A stretch of 14,113 nucleotides of DNA from Candidatus Atribacteria bacterium 4572_76 (GTDB taxonomy: Bacteria; Atribacterota; Phoenicimicrobiia; Phoenicimicrobiales; Phoenicimicrobiaceae), in NCBI GenBank assembly GCA_002084865.1, contig NBMG01000008.1, positions 1-14,113 of the forward strand, given 5' to 3'. A program made the translations under genes and the position numbers. The notes below the pieces were generated by a model. That model saw only the letters and a program-made list of their open reading frames with translations, searched no databases and had not been told where the DNA came from. This document shows, in pieces, positions 7,611-14,113 of this stretch. How positions within the stretch are numbered: the stretch's first letter is position 1; every line of letters begins with the position of its first letter.

Positions 7611-8924
7611 ATGGAAAAATTATTGCAGCAAGCCTGTAAAGAAGTAGACTCAGCCGAACTATTTAGAGTAAAGAGCAAGACCGTCCCGGTAAATTTTGAA
7701 GTAAATAGATTAAAATCTATCGATATTTCTGAGAGCGAGGGGAAGGCATTACGAGTAATAAACAAGGGAAAGATAGGGTTCTCTTCGTCTACAGGAAGTG
7801 AAGGTTTTGATTTAATGGTTGAAAAGGCAGCAGTTACCTCTGAATTTGGTTCAGCAGCTTCTTTCGATTTCCCGGAGGAAGCCAAAAGAAGTGAGAAAAA
7901 AAAGATAAATATATATGACAGAAAAGTAGAATATAAAAGTATAGAAGAGATGATTAAAATTGGCGAAGATATTTTAGGAAGAGTAAGAGATTTTAATCGA
8001 AAATTGCGTTGCGATGTTACCATAGTAAAAGATTGTAATGAAATAGAATATTTTAATTCTCGAGGGGGTAATTTTTCTTACAGCAAGACGGCGATTGCTT
8101 ATTCGATGATGGTTCAGCAGATTGAAAATCAAGATATGTTGATGGTTTATTCCTCTATTGAATCGGGGGAAGATAATCTTGAGGTTGAAGAATTGACCTC
8201 TGAGATAATTGAAAATTTAAAATGGGGAGATAAGATTGTTCCTGTGGATAGCGGCAAGATGCCGGTTATCTTTACCCCCAAGGCTGCGTTGGTTCTAATT
8301 CTTCCTATAATAAGTGGTTTAAACGGGAAGATGGTCTTGAAAAAAATTTCTCCTCTAACTTCCCATAAAAACAAGAAGTTATGGAGTGATCTATTGACTT
8401 TTTATAGTGATGGTACTATAGATTTTGCTGCAGGCAGTGCTCCTTTTGATGATGAGGGAATAGAAATGAAACGGGTTTCCTTGGTAGAAAAAGGGGAGAT
8501 CAAGAATTTCTATTATGATTTACAGACTGCGGGAATAGCTGGGGTTGAGAGTACCGGAAATGGTTTGAGAGCCGGCTCACAAAGCGAACCTGTTCCTAGT
8601 ATAAGCAACTTGGTAATGGAGGAAGGGAAGGTATCGTTTTCCGAAATGATTAAAGATATCAAAGAAGGGATAATTGTAGACCAGGTTCTTGGCCTGGGAC
8701 AGGGGAATATAATAAGCGGTGCCTTTTCTAATAATGTCCAGCTGGGCTATAAAATAGAAAAGGGTAAAATAGTAGGTAGGGTTAAGGATGTTATGATTGC
8801 CGGTAATGCCATAGAAGAACTAAAAAATATAGCTGCCTTGGGGGATAAAGCCAAATGGGTTTCCGGTAAATACAAATTCCCCCATATCTACCTGAAATCC
8901 CTATCTGTTTTTACTAAAAGATAA
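7611..8924 (+). CDS. pmbA: TldE/PmbA, non-catalytic partner of TldD
   Basis: A 437-residue PmbA/TldE protein. It is homologous to TldD but has no HExxxH motif, as expected for the structural partner that completes the heterodimer. Recognisable segments are YFNSRGGNFSY, the central VIFTPKAALVLILPIISGLNG where TldD carries its zinc site, DDEGIEMKRVSLVEKGEI, and a C-terminal LGYKIEKGKIVGRVKDVMIAGN. It starts one base after the tldD stop with the purine-rich GGGGGTAAG just upstream, so co-translation in a fixed ratio is likely. The stop is followed directly by the inverted repeat at 8923-9006, whose left hairpin and T-rich loop may act as the operon's transcription end. Confidence 0.92.
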   Translation: MEKLLQQACKEVDSAELFRVKSKTVPVNFEVNRLKSIDISESEGKALRVINKGKIGFSSSTGSEGFDLMVEKAAVTSEFGSAASFDFPEEAKRSEKKKINIYDRKVEYKSIEEMIKIGEDILGRVRDFNRKLRCDVTIVKDCNEIEYFNSRGGNFSYSKTAIAYSMMVQQIENQDMLMVYSSIESGEDNLEVEELTSEIIENLKWGDKIVPVDSGKMPVIFTPKAALVLILPIISGLNGKMVLKKISPLTSHKNKKLWSDLLTFYSDGTIDFAAGSAPFDDEGIEMKRVSLVEKGEIKNFYYDLQTAGIAGVESTGNGLRAGSQSEPVPSISNLVMEEGKVSFSEMIKDIKEGIIVDQVLGLGQGNIISGAFSNNVQLGYKIEKGKIVGRVKDVMIAGNAIEELKNIAALGDKAKWVSGKYKFPHIYLKSLSVFTKR

Positions 8925-9006
8925 ATTGTCAAGGGGACGGTTCTCTTGACACTCTTTTTACTCTTTGGTATTTAAATTGTCAAGAGAACCGTCCCCTTGA
9001 CAATTT
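8923..9006. repeat. REP/BIME-like perfect 29-bp inverted repeat
   Basis: Arm 8923-8951 and arm 8978-9006 are perfect reverse complements (29 bp) around a 26-nt T-rich loop. Each arm is also a small hairpin: TGTCAAG and CTTGACA enclose a GGGGACGGTTCT-type core. The 'TGTCAAGGGGACGGTTCTC' word is, from general familiarity, a dispersed repeat in several anaerobic bacteria. The left end touches the tldE stop (8922-8924) and the right end stops just before the next gene's ribosome binding site. It could be a REP/MITE-type mobile element, a bidirectional terminator, or both. No transposase is in the window. Confidence 0.85.
8946..8974 (+). promoter_or_regulatory. Possible promoter formed by the inverted repeat
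   Basis: A perfect -35 TTGACA lies at the inner end of the left arm (8946-8951), with 17 nt to TATTTA (8969-8974) in the loop. The -10 match is poor (3 of 6). If used, the transcript would start near 8981 and carry the right-arm hairpin ahead of the glycosidase gene. Confidence 0.25.
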
Positions 9007-9020
9007 TAAAAGGGATTTAT

Positions 9021-10823
9021 ATGAATAAAATTTTCACCAGGCCGGAAGAAATAGTAAAAAATGAGCAAGTTTTATATGCCGGGAATCATTACCTGAGCAT
9101 ACCTATCATTGATTGTCAAAATGGTGCTATTAAAAATATAAATGTGGTATCTCTTTCTAACAAAGCTTTAATAGAATTAAAAGGAAAACCAAATTTATTT
9201 ACGCCACATTTTTACCAAAAAGGAAAAGAAATTGAAATAGAAAAGATAGATATCTCTAAAGAACAGTATTATCTACCTCGTTTAGATTTCTTTTTAAAGG
9301 GCGATATAAAGGTAACCGGAAGAGTATTTACCGACCTTAAGGAAAAAGGTATAATCTATAGTTTTGAAAGTTCAGAAGAAATTGATATTTCTTTATTTTT
9401 TGATTTAAAAGATGTGTGTTTATTACGATTCAATTCTCATAAGGTAGACACTAAGATAATAATAGAAAGAGATAAATGGCTGGGTAATCCGGTGGCTAAT
9501 ATTTTTTCTTCAAAAGTTTCGCTTGCCCTTGCCTTTGGCGGAGATAAAGATTTTGAAGTTGATGGCTTAAAAAGAAAAGGAAAACAAACCTTAAATTTAA
9601 AGATATCCTGCCAAAATAAAAATTGTTTTTATATAGCTGTAAATTATGACCCGGATGGCGCCTCTGCTACTCTTATTCACTTGAGAAGAAAAGGGTATAG
9701 CGGAATCTACCATGAATTTCTGGATTGGCTAAAGAAAAAAACCATTCCCTATCCTAAAGATCCTGCACTGGAAACCATATTAAATGAAAATCTATTTTTT
9801 AATTATTTTTACTCTATAGCCAAAGATATGGAAAGTGATAGATATCTGGCATTAACTTCCAGAAGTCCCCGCTATTATGTTTCCGGAGCATTTTGGGAAA
9901 GAGATTGTTTTTTATGGTCTCTTCCTGCTATCAAATTGATTTATCCTCAATTATATCAACGTCTGGCAAGAGAAATGATTCTGATGCACAGTAAGAATCC
10001 GGGAGATCATGCCCATTATATTGATGGTACCGTTTTGTATCCCGGTTTTGAGCTAGATGAAGCAGCCAGCTATCTTATTCTTTTAGATAACCTGGAAGAC
10101 AACTTTTTTGATGAGGCGGTAATAAGGGTCCTGGAAGAAGTGTTTGAGCGGATAGAAAGAGAGCATGATCCCCGAACCGGACTCTATAAAACTTTCTTGC
10201 TCCCTTCTGATGACCCTGCAGAATATCCTCTGGTTACTATTGATAATGTTATTCTCTGGCGAGGATTGCAGAATTGGAGAGATATTTTATTGAAAAAAGG
10301 GAAGATAAAAAAGGCACAGCTTATAAATCAAAAAATAGAAAACATTCATAAAGGAATCCATGAATATTTAGTTAAGGAAATAGAAGGGAAGAAAATATTT
10401 TTATGGTCTACTGACGGAAAAGGAAATTTCAGATTATATAATGACCCTCCCGGGAGTTTAGGGGCTCTCTGTTTTTATAGATTTGTAGATAAAGATGACC
10501 CTATATTTAAAAATACCATAGATTATTATTATTCTTCTTGTAACCCTTATTACTTTAAAGATGCCAGGATAAATGAGCTAGCCTGTGATCACCACCCCCA
10601 TACTCCTTCAGGCCTGGGATTATGCGGGAGCATCTTAAATCCGGTATTATCAAATGTGGCGCTGAAATGGTTAAAAAAGGCGAATATGGACTATGGTCTT
10701 CTGGCGGAGAGCTTTGATAAAGATTCAGGAGAAGCTAAGACCGGAGTCGGGTTTGCTTCCGGCTGTGGGTATCTGGCTTATTCTCTCTATTATGTCTTGA
10801 TTAAGGAGGGGGAGCAGGAATAG
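9021..10823 (+). CDS. Predicted (alpha/alpha)6-barrel glycosidase
   Basis: A 600-residue protein in two parts. Residues 1-240 are a strand-rich, beta-sandwich-like domain. Residues 245-600 look like an (alpha/alpha)6 six-hairpin glycosidase barrel. Acidic motifs likely to be catalytic or sugar-binding are SGAFWERD (Glu293, Asp295), HYIDGT (Asp335), PGFELDEAAS (Glu344, Asp346, Glu347) and ELACDHHPHTPSG (Asp523). The pattern recalls GH125/GH15/GH133-type enzymes, but I cannot assign the family or sugar. There is no signal peptide, so it acts in the cytoplasm. ATG 9021 is preferred because AAAGGG lies 6 nt upstream; a TTG at 8997 in the same frame falls inside the inverted repeat. The stop abuts the next ATG. 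It heads an operon with two nitrilase homologues and a symporter. Confidence 0.6.
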   Translation: MNKIFTRPEEIVKNEQVLYAGNHYLSIPIIDCQNGAIKNINVVSLSNKALIELKGKPNLFTPHFYQKGKEIEIEKIDISKEQYYLPRLDFFLKGDIKVTGRVFTDLKEKGIIYSFESSEEIDISLFFDLKDVCLLRFNSHKVDTKIIIERDKWLGNPVANIFSSKVSLALAFGGDKDFEVDGLKRKGKQTLNLKISCQNKNCFYIAVNYDPDGASATLIHLRRKGYSGIYHEFLDWLKKKTIPYPKDPALETILNENLFFNYFYSIAKDMESDRYLALTSRSPRYYVSGAFWERDCFLWSLPAIKLIYPQLYQRLAREMILMHSKNPGDHAHYIDGTVLYPGFELDEAASYLILLDNLEDNFFDEAVIRVLEEVFERIEREHDPRTGLYKTFLLPSDDPAEYPLVTIDNVILWRGLQNWRDILLKKGKIKKAQLINQKIENIHKGIHEYLVKEIEGKKIFLWSTDGKGNFRLYNDPPGSLGALCFYRFVDKDDPIFKNTIDYYYSSCNPYYFKDARINELACDHHPHTPSGLGLCGSILNPVLSNVALKWLKKANMDYGLLAESFDKDSGEAKTGVGFASGCGYLAYSLYYVLIKEGEQE

Positions 10824-11672
10824 ATGAAGGTAGCTTCAGTAGAATGGAAGAAAAATGAATGGAAAAGGATAGATGAACCAAGGACCCTGGTCTATAAAAT
10901 AAAAGAATATCTGGAAAAAGCGATAAAAGAACAGATTGATATAATAGTGTTCCCTGGGTTTACGGGGTGTTTTTTTCAGCAGCTGAGCTGCCCGGATAGA
11001 AGTATACGGAGTATAATAAACGAAGCAGATTCCGGGGAATACATCGAACAAGTTAAAGAACTATCTCGAAGGTACAAGATAGCAATTTGCCCGGGAAGTT
11101 ACTGGCAAAAAGAAGAAAACAATATCTACCATGAATCCTGCTTGATAATTAACGGAGAAGTCCAGCTTACACAACGGCAAATTTATTTAGCACGCTGGGA
11201 AAGAGAATTGGGATTTTCCCGGGGAACAAAGATTGAATTAAAAGAGATAAAAGATTGGAAATTGGCGCTAATAATCTCCACTGATGTTTTTTATCCCCAG
11301 GTTTCTCGGAGGGTAGTTTTAAAGGGTGCAGATATTGTCCTATCCCCGGTAGGATTTACAGGAGAAAAAAATCGATCTCTACAAATTAGCGGTATGTGGC
11401 AGGAAGTCCAGCAGAATCAATTCTTTGCGGTAGAGAGCGGATTTAGTGGATTCTTGGGAGAGCAGAGTTTTTGGGGAGAATCGGTCATTTACGCCCCACT
11501 GGAAATGACTGAAGCGGGGGATGGATATTTAGAGAGAAGCAATGGACAACAAAGTTTAATAATTGCCCAATTGGACAATAAGAAGAGAAGAAAAGCAATT
11601 TTAAAATTTGATGTGCTGTCCCAATTGAATAGAGAATTTTATCAGCAGATGAAAATGTTTAGAGGAAGATAA
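10824..11672 (+). CDS. Nitrilase-superfamily protein lacking the catalytic triad
   Basis: A 282-residue protein with the carbon-nitrogen hydrolase fold. The three places that should hold the Glu-Lys-Cys triad are changed: IIVFPG has Gly45 where FPE is expected, QRQIYL has Gln119 where the Lys of K-x-H-L is expected, and IISTD has Ser152 where I-C-x-D is expected. The surrounding pattern (SPVGFTG; late APLEMTEAGDGYL) is kept, so the fold is probably intact. It is best read as a pseudoenzyme, possibly a binding or regulatory subunit of the active paralogue encoded next. ATG 10824 follows the glycosidase stop with no gap, and AAGGAGGGGG (10803-10812) within that gene's end serves as ribosome binding site. 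The frame is clean, arguing that the gene is maintained and not decaying. Confidence 0.8.
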   Translation: MKVASVEWKKNEWKRIDEPRTLVYKIKEYLEKAIKEQIDIIVFPGFTGCFFQQLSCPDRSIRSIINEADSGEYIEQVKELSRRYKIAICPGSYWQKEENNIYHESCLIINGEVQLTQRQIYLARWERELGFSRGTKIELKEIKDWKLALIISTDVFYPQVSRRVVLKGADIVLSPVGFTGEKNRSLQISGMWQEVQQNQFFAVESGFSGFLGEQSFWGESVIYAPLEMTEAGDGYLERSNGQQSLIIAQLDNKKRRKAILKFDVLSQLNREFYQQMKMFRGR

Positions 11673-11677
11673 GGGCC

Positions 11678-12784
11678 GTGGATATAGAAGTCTTGATAGA
11701 GAAATGGTTTAATAAAAAAATATCTTTAGAAAGAATAGAAAAACATTGCCAGCAATTAAGGATTAAAAGAAGAAGAATTTTAGAAAATATTGATCTGGAA
11801 AACATTCGGGTTTCCTGTGTCCAAAGACAGATTCACCCGGTAAACAGCATCGAGAGATATATAGATTTACTTTGTGGTTTTGTAGGCCAAGCCGCAAAAA
11901 ATAATAGTTACCTGATTATCTTCCCTGAATATAATTTTTTTGATTTGTTCGGTCTAATTCCCGGGTTTTGCTGCTTAAATCAAATCCTAAATAAACGAGC
12001 AATAAAGGCCAAAGACAGAGAGAAATACAGAGAGAAAGAAATAGGAGAAGATAGAGAAGAAAAATCAGATTTAAAAGAGAACAACCACTTTTTGACTACT
12101 GTTTTTAAAGGAGTCGCCAAACCAATAGAGGCGGGGATCAAAAGAATTGTTTCTCTGTTAGCAAAAGAATATGGAATATATATTTATTCGGGGAGTTATA
12201 TTTTAAAGGAGAAAGAAGAAATTTATAATGCCGGTTCACTCTTTGACCCTGAGGGAAATTTAATAGGAACTCAAAAGAAAATGCACCTTACTGATTTCGA
12301 GGTTAAAATAGGCATAAGAAGGGCGAGTAAAATGGAGGTTTATTCTTTACCTTTTGGCAAAGTAGTATGCCCTATTTGTATGGATGCCACTTACTTTGAG
12401 ACTTTCCGTATTGCCAGAGAGATAGGAGCGGATATGGTTATTTTACCTATTGCTAATTTAGAAGAATATAATTTATGGAAAGCCCTCAGAGGAATCTGGC
12501 CCAGAGTACAGGAATCATATTTGTATGGTTTAAAATCCTCCTTAAATGGATGGATTGCCGGGATGCATTTTACCGGAAAGGCCGGAATATTTGCTCCTCT
12601 ATTAATGACCGAAGGAAAAGATGGGATTTTATCTTTATCTCCCTCTTATGAGGGAAATCACCTGATAACTGCCGATGTAAACCTAAAGAAATTATATGAA
12701 GCAAGAGAAAAAGCAGAGTATCAGGAAGATAAGAATGCCGAGTTTGAAGAGAAATATATTGAAAAAACCTATGGTATAAATTAA
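11678..12784 (+). CDS. Nitrilase-superfamily amidohydrolase, triad intact
   Basis: A 368-residue carbon-nitrogen hydrolase. The triad is complete: Glu84 in IIFPEY, Lys201 in TQKKMHL and Cys234 in CPICMDATYFE. Such enzymes hydrolyse amides, carbamoyl groups or nitriles through a Cys thioester; the substrate here is unknown. It is longer than the usual 260-300 residues because of a 45-residue N-terminal extension and a charged insert around residues 105-140 containing DREK-like repeats. The stretch FAPLLMTEGKDGIL matches YAPLEMTEAGDGYL in the preceding protein, so the two are paralogues. The start is GTG 11678 with AGGAAG about 9 nt upstream, five bases after the previous stop. It probably pairs with the inactive paralogue and handles a product of the glycosidase or a solute brought in by the symporter (inference). 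Confidence 0.82.
   Translation: MDIEVLIEKWFNKKISLERIEKHCQQLRIKRRRILENIDLENIRVSCVQRQIHPVNSIERYIDLLCGFVGQAAKNNSYLIIFPEYNFFDLFGLIPGFCCLNQILNKRAIKAKDREKYREKEIGEDREEKSDLKENNHFLTTVFKGVAKPIEAGIKRIVSLLAKEYGIYIYSGSYILKEKEEIYNAGSLFDPEGNLIGTQKKMHLTDFEVKIGIRRASKMEVYSLPFGKVVCPICMDATYFETFRIAREIGADMVILPIANLEEYNLWKALRGIWPRVQESYLYGLKSSLNGWIAGMHFTGKAGIFAPLLMTEGKDGILSLSPSYEGNHLITADVNLKKLYEAREKAEYQEDKNAEFEEKYIEKTYGIN
12014..12061 (+). repeat. Coding 12-nt tandem repeat (DREK units)
   Basis: Within the active nitrilase gene, four 12-nt units encode DREK, YREK, EIGE and DREE (residues 113-128). ACAGAGAGAAA recurs exactly with a 12-nt period at 12015 and 12027. It looks like a simple-sequence expansion forming a charged surface loop. 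Confidence 0.7.
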
Positions 12785-12818
12785 TAATATAGTAAAATTT
12801 CCAGGAAAGGAGAAAAGG

Positions 12819-14113
12819 ATGGAAGAATTTAAAGGTAAGAGACTTTTTCTGTACAACCTGTCTACGGCAGGATGGGTATTGTTAGATTCGATCTGGTTGA
12901 CTTTCGCTATAGCTTTTCTACTTCCCCCCAAAGAGAGAGTAGCAGAAGGGATGATTCCTTTTATTTCCAATGAGAGGTTTTGGGGAATTATTACTGTGTT
13001 GGGAGCAGTGATGCTCTTTGGAAGGATAATAGATGCTGTTGCAGACCCCCTGGTTGCCTCCTGGACTGACCGTTCCACTTCAAGATTCGGGAGAAGAAGA
13101 TTTTTTCTTATAATAGGCGGGCTTCCCCTGACGTTATCCACAGTCCTTATATTTTTTCCGCCCGTAGCCCATACTTCCTTTATTAACGGTATCTACCTGG
13201 CTATTGTTTTTGGTTTCTACTTTTTTTTCTTTACTATGTATGTCGTTCCCTATCTTGCATTAATCCCTGAGCTTGGTCATAATGAAAAAGCTCGAATTGG
13301 TATAACCACAGCTCAAGGGTACTTCTCCCTAATTGGTTCAGCAGTGGTGATGATTGGCGGACCTCTTCTTTTGACTTTATTTATGCAGAAAACTGACTAT
13401 GTAGGGTCTTACCGGAAAATGGTTATTTGTCTGGCTATTCTCGGAGCCCTATTATTATATACAGCTGTATTTGCGGTAGATGAGAAAAAGTTTTCCAATG
13501 CCAGACCCAGCCAAGTTTCCCTGATTGATTCCTTTAAAAAAACAGTGAAGAATAAGGCTTTTATTATCTACCTTTTTGCCAATATATCCCTGTGGTTTCT
13601 TTTTAATATTGTTCGCTCATCCGCCATACCGATTGTGATTACTCTGATGGGTGCTGATGAAGCTTTTGCCAGCAATATGTTTACTATTCTCTTTGTCATT
13701 GCGGCCATCTGTTTTCCGTTGGTAGGATTTTTAACCAGGATTCGAGGAAAGAAAGTTATTATGATTATAAGCCTTGGCTTGTTCTCAATATTTTCTATTC
13801 TTTTATCTCTTACCGGTATAGTCCCGATTAATCCTAAATTATGGGGATTGGTCGTTGTAGGACTTATGGGGCTTCCCACGGCAGTTCTAATAATTATTCC
13901 CAATGTAATACTTTCTGAACTTTGCGATGTTGATTATAAAAAAACCGGAGAGAGAAGAGAAGCTATGTATTTTGGTGTCCAGGGTTTCTTTATGAAACTC
14001 AATTTAGGGCTTTCCACCGCAAGCCTTGCTCTTTTATATTCTATCTTCGGGAAAGATATCAGTAACCCCCTAGGAGTAAGATTAGCTCCCGTATTGGGAA
14101 GCATAGTAGCCCT
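12819..14113 (+). CDS. GPH-family (MFS) cation:sugar symporter, 3' end outside window
   Basis: The frame is open from ATG 12819 to the window end (431 codons), so the C-terminus is missing. The protein is strongly hydrophobic with multiple membrane spans. The first cytoplasmic loop carries the glycoside-pentoside-hexuronide signature GRIIDAVADPLVASWTDR (Asp72, Asp76), followed by RFGRRRFF (residues 89-96). Such carriers bring sugars, glycosides or uronides across the inner membrane with Na+ or H+. AGGAAAGGAG (12803-12812) sits 6 nt before the start, and the gap to the nitrilase stop is 34 nt, so it is the fourth gene of the glycosidase operon. The transported compound is unknown; the context suggests a glycoside or an amide-bearing sugar. 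Confidence 0.85.
   Translation, partial: MEEFKGKRLFLYNLSTAGWVLLDSIWLTFAIAFLLPPKERVAEGMIPFISNERFWGIITVLGAVMLFGRIIDAVADPLVASWTDRSTSRFGRRRFFLIIGGLPLTLSTVLIFFPPVAHTSFINGIYLAIVFGFYFFFFTMYVVPYLALIPELGHNEKARIGITTAQGYFSLIGSAVVMIGGPLLLTLFMQKTDYVGSYRKMVICLAILGALLLYTAVFAVDEKKFSNARPSQVSLIDSFKKTVKNKAFIIYLFANISLWFLFNIVRSSAIPIVITLMGADEAFASNMFTILFVIAAICFPLVGFLTRIRGKKVIMIISLGLFSIFSILLSLTGIVPINPKLWGLVVVGLMGLPTAVLIIIPNVILSELCDVDYKKTGERREAMYFGVQGFFMKLNLGLSTASLALLYSIFGKDISNPLGVRLAPVLGSIVA

Noticed and set aside
7454..8023. 189-codon minus-strand open frame, and similar antisense frames at 2258-2485, 6596-7125, 12692-13141 and 13568-13903
   Set aside because: All lie opposite well-recognised genes and show no family motifs; they are shadows of those genes.
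6239..8924. RiPP maturation locus around TldD/TldE
   Set aside because: No small precursor-peptide frame or cyclase/dehydratase gene is seen next to the pair; the partner gene is an RNase, so a general role is simpler.
8997..9020. TTG 8997 as start of the glycosidase
   Set aside because: It lies inside the inverted repeat with no ribosome binding site; ATG 9021 has AAAGGG at proper spacing.

Overview
The window is about 14.1 kb of AT-rich bacterial DNA. It has closely spaced genes on the plus strand, AGGAG-type ribosome binding sites with ATG/GTG/TTG starts, and one minus-strand tRNA. A LolA-like gene remnant hints at a diderm (outer-membrane) ancestry. The gene mix and the repeat-filled spacers suit an anaerobic, little-cultivated lineage such as Atribacterota, but that placement is an impression from gene style, not something the sequence proves.

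Region 1 (1-4727) is a worn gene cluster. It starts with the tail of a secernin-like C69 dipeptidase that carries a 15-bp in-frame tandem duplication. Next is a LolA-like gene without its N-terminal half, then an intact run of a flavodoxin, a minimal zincin metallopeptidase and adenosine deaminase. It ends with a histidinol-phosphate-type aminotransferase broken by an internal deletion of roughly 140 nt. Three lesions in under 5 kb suggest a segment under weak selection.

Region 2 (4728-5210) is a spacer holding arrays of 7-nt and 8-nt degenerate tandem repeats. These run almost up to the 3' end of a minus-strand tRNA-Leu(CAG), which has a good sigma70-type promoter.

Region 3 (5211-8924) is a tight operon: a YhaM-like OB/HD 3'-5' exoribonuclease, then TldD and TldE/PmbA, the two halves of a heterodimeric metalloprotease.

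Region 4 (8923-9006) is a perfect 29-bp inverted repeat whose arms are themselves hairpins (REP/BIME-like). It separates tldE from the last operon.

Region 5 (9021 to the end) looks like a carbohydrate or glycoconjugate operon: a predicted (alpha/alpha)6-barrel glycosidase, two nitrilase-superfamily proteins and a GPH-family cation symporter that runs off the window. The first nitrilase homologue has lost all three catalytic residues (Glu to Gly, Lys to Gln, Cys to Ser); the second keeps all three. This pseudoenzyme/enzyme pair next to a glycosidase and a sugar-type symporter is the best candidate here for an undescribed system. One reading is uptake and stepwise breakdown of a glycosylated amide, but that is inference from context.
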